This document shows, piece by piece, positions 5,948 to 6,535 of a DNA stretch of 6,535 nt. The stretch's first letter is position 1. Every line of letters starts with the position of its first letter. Below the pieces are notes generated by a model. The model was not told the origin of the DNA. It was given only the letters and a program-made list of their open reading frames with translations, and did not search any database. The position numbers and the translations under genes are program-made. The DNA lies in assembly GCA_003556985.1 (NCBI GenBank), contig PWPZ01000249.1:1-6535 (forward strand). Direction: 5' to 3'. Source of the stretch: Bacteroidota bacterium (GTDB taxonomy: Bacteria > Bacteroidota > Bacteroidia > Bacteroidales > PUMT01).

Positions 5948-6535
5948 ATGAAAACAAAAGGAGCATCAACCGACCGCAAGCAATCCCTGGTAATAATAGG
6001 AATATTATCTCTCCTGATCTGGGGATACGCACTTCCGCTGCAGGGGAAAAACATTTCCTTCCATGTTCAGCCGGAAAAACAAACCGAACTTGCCGGGCTT
6101 GCTATTCCGGACTTCACGGGCACCGCCCTCCAGGAGCAGAACAGCCACCAGGCCTCCCAGGGGCCCTCGACTCACATCTCGCCTCTGGAGCAAACCGGCC
6201 CGGCAGTCTCCCCGGGGACATCGTCCTGGGATCAGAGCGGCCAACCGGCTTCAGGAAGTCCTGCGACTCAGACCGACACCCGGAACTCCCAACCCAACAC
6301 CCAAAACCCCCAGGACAGCCCCCGGTCTCCCGTGAGCACCACCCAAAACCCCCAGGGCAGCCCCCGGTCTCCCGTGAGCACCACCCAAAACACCGGACAT
6401 ATAAAAGGCACTCTGCTCGATCAAGCCGACAGCCATCCTGTTTCCTACGCCACCGTGGCACTTTACAGGCATGCTGATTCATCACTGATAACCGGTTCGA
6501 TTACCAACGACCAGGGTGAATTCAAAATCGGACCC
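5948..6535 (+). CDS. Outer-membrane beta-barrel (TonB-receptor-like) protein, 5' part only
   Basis: The frame from the ATG at 5948 is open for 196 codons to the right edge, so the 3' part is missing. Residues 1-30 form a signal sequence: a basic start (MKTKGASTDRKQ) and a hydrophobic core at 14-29. Residues 60-149 are a low-complexity linker rich in Pro, Ser, Thr, Gln and Asn, including two 14-residue repeats (118-145). From 150 comes GHIKGTLLDQADSHPVSYATV, ALYRHADSSLITG and TNDQGEFKI, the start of a carboxypeptidase-regulatory-like beta-sandwich domain. In Bacteroidota this domain normally precedes the plug and barrel of TonB-dependent receptors or OMP_b-brl_3-type proteins, and the DSSLITGSITND wording fits the latter best. 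The barrel itself is not in the window, so transport or adhesion roles are open. The domain usually follows the signal peptide within a few residues; here about 120 residues intervene, which is unusual. The LytTR gene just upstream may regulate it. Confidence 0.85.
   Translation, partial: MKTKGASTDRKQSLVIIGILSLLIWGYALPLQGKNISFHVQPEKQTELAGLAIPDFTGTALQEQNSHQASQGPSTHISPLEQTGPAVSPGTSSWDQSGQPASGSPATQTDTRNSQPNTQNPQDSPRSPVSTTQNPQGSPRSPVSTTQNTGHIKGTLLDQADSHPVSYATVALYRHADSSLITGSITNDQGEFKIGP
6299..6392 (+). repeat. In-frame 42-nt tandem repeat, two full copies plus a partial third
   Basis: Copies at 6299-6340 and 6341-6382 differ by one base (GAC against GGC), and a third begins at 6383 (ACCCAAAACACC) before diverging. 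Each copy encodes 14 residues, TQNPQDSPRSPVST and TQNPQGSPRSPVST, then TQN. The near identity at DNA level points to recent duplication, and since 42 is a multiple of three, copy-number change would lengthen or shorten the linker without breaking the frame. Confidence 0.95.

Noticed and set aside
6005..6485. Open frames on both strands across the GC-rich linker of the outer-membrane protein gene
   Set aside because: They are compositional shadows of the Pro/Ser/Gln-rich coding stretch and its repeats; their products are Arg/Gly/Pro-rich and the plus-strand frame from 5948 leads into a recognisable domain.

Overview
The window most likely comes from a Bacteroidota chromosome. Three things point there: a four-helix membrane protein fused to a LytTR DNA-binding domain, an outer-membrane protein that starts with the carboxypeptidase-regulatory-like plug domain typical of this phylum, and genes without clear Shine-Dalgarno sequences but with AT-rich leaders and TAnnTTTG/TTTG-like promoter words. 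I see no insertion sequence, tRNA, rRNA, CRISPR array or phage gene. The taxonomic call is inference.

Left half (1-3165, minus strand): three closely packed genes read leftward and look like one operon. In transcription order they are a short-chain dehydrogenase/reductase with a C-terminal membrane segment (2179-3165), an alpha/beta hydrolase with an intact Ser-Asp-His triad (1350-2138), and a long unrecognised protein (at least 456 residues) that overlaps the hydrolase gene by 20 nt and runs off the left edge. An oxidoreductase beside a hydrolase suggests metabolism of a small, possibly hydrophobic substrate, but the substrate is not readable from sequence.

Middle (3166-3411): a 246-nt divergent intergenic region separates the two transcription units. 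It holds the presumed promoters of both and a small GGGT-GAT-ACCC palindrome.

Right half (3412-6535, plus strand): first a membrane-anchored protein of unknown family with an HExxH zinc-peptidase motif (3412-4845), then the membrane-bound LytTR regulator 43 nt later (4889-5764), then, after a 183-nt gap with promoter-like and palindromic words, the start of an outer-membrane beta-barrel protein (5948 to right edge). That protein carries an unusual Pro/Ser/Gln/Asn-rich linker with two near-identical 14-residue repeats between its signal sequence and plug domain. A plausible but unproven reading is that the LytTR protein controls the neighbouring envelope genes. The best candidates for something undescribed are the HExxH protein and the long unassigned ORF at the left edge.
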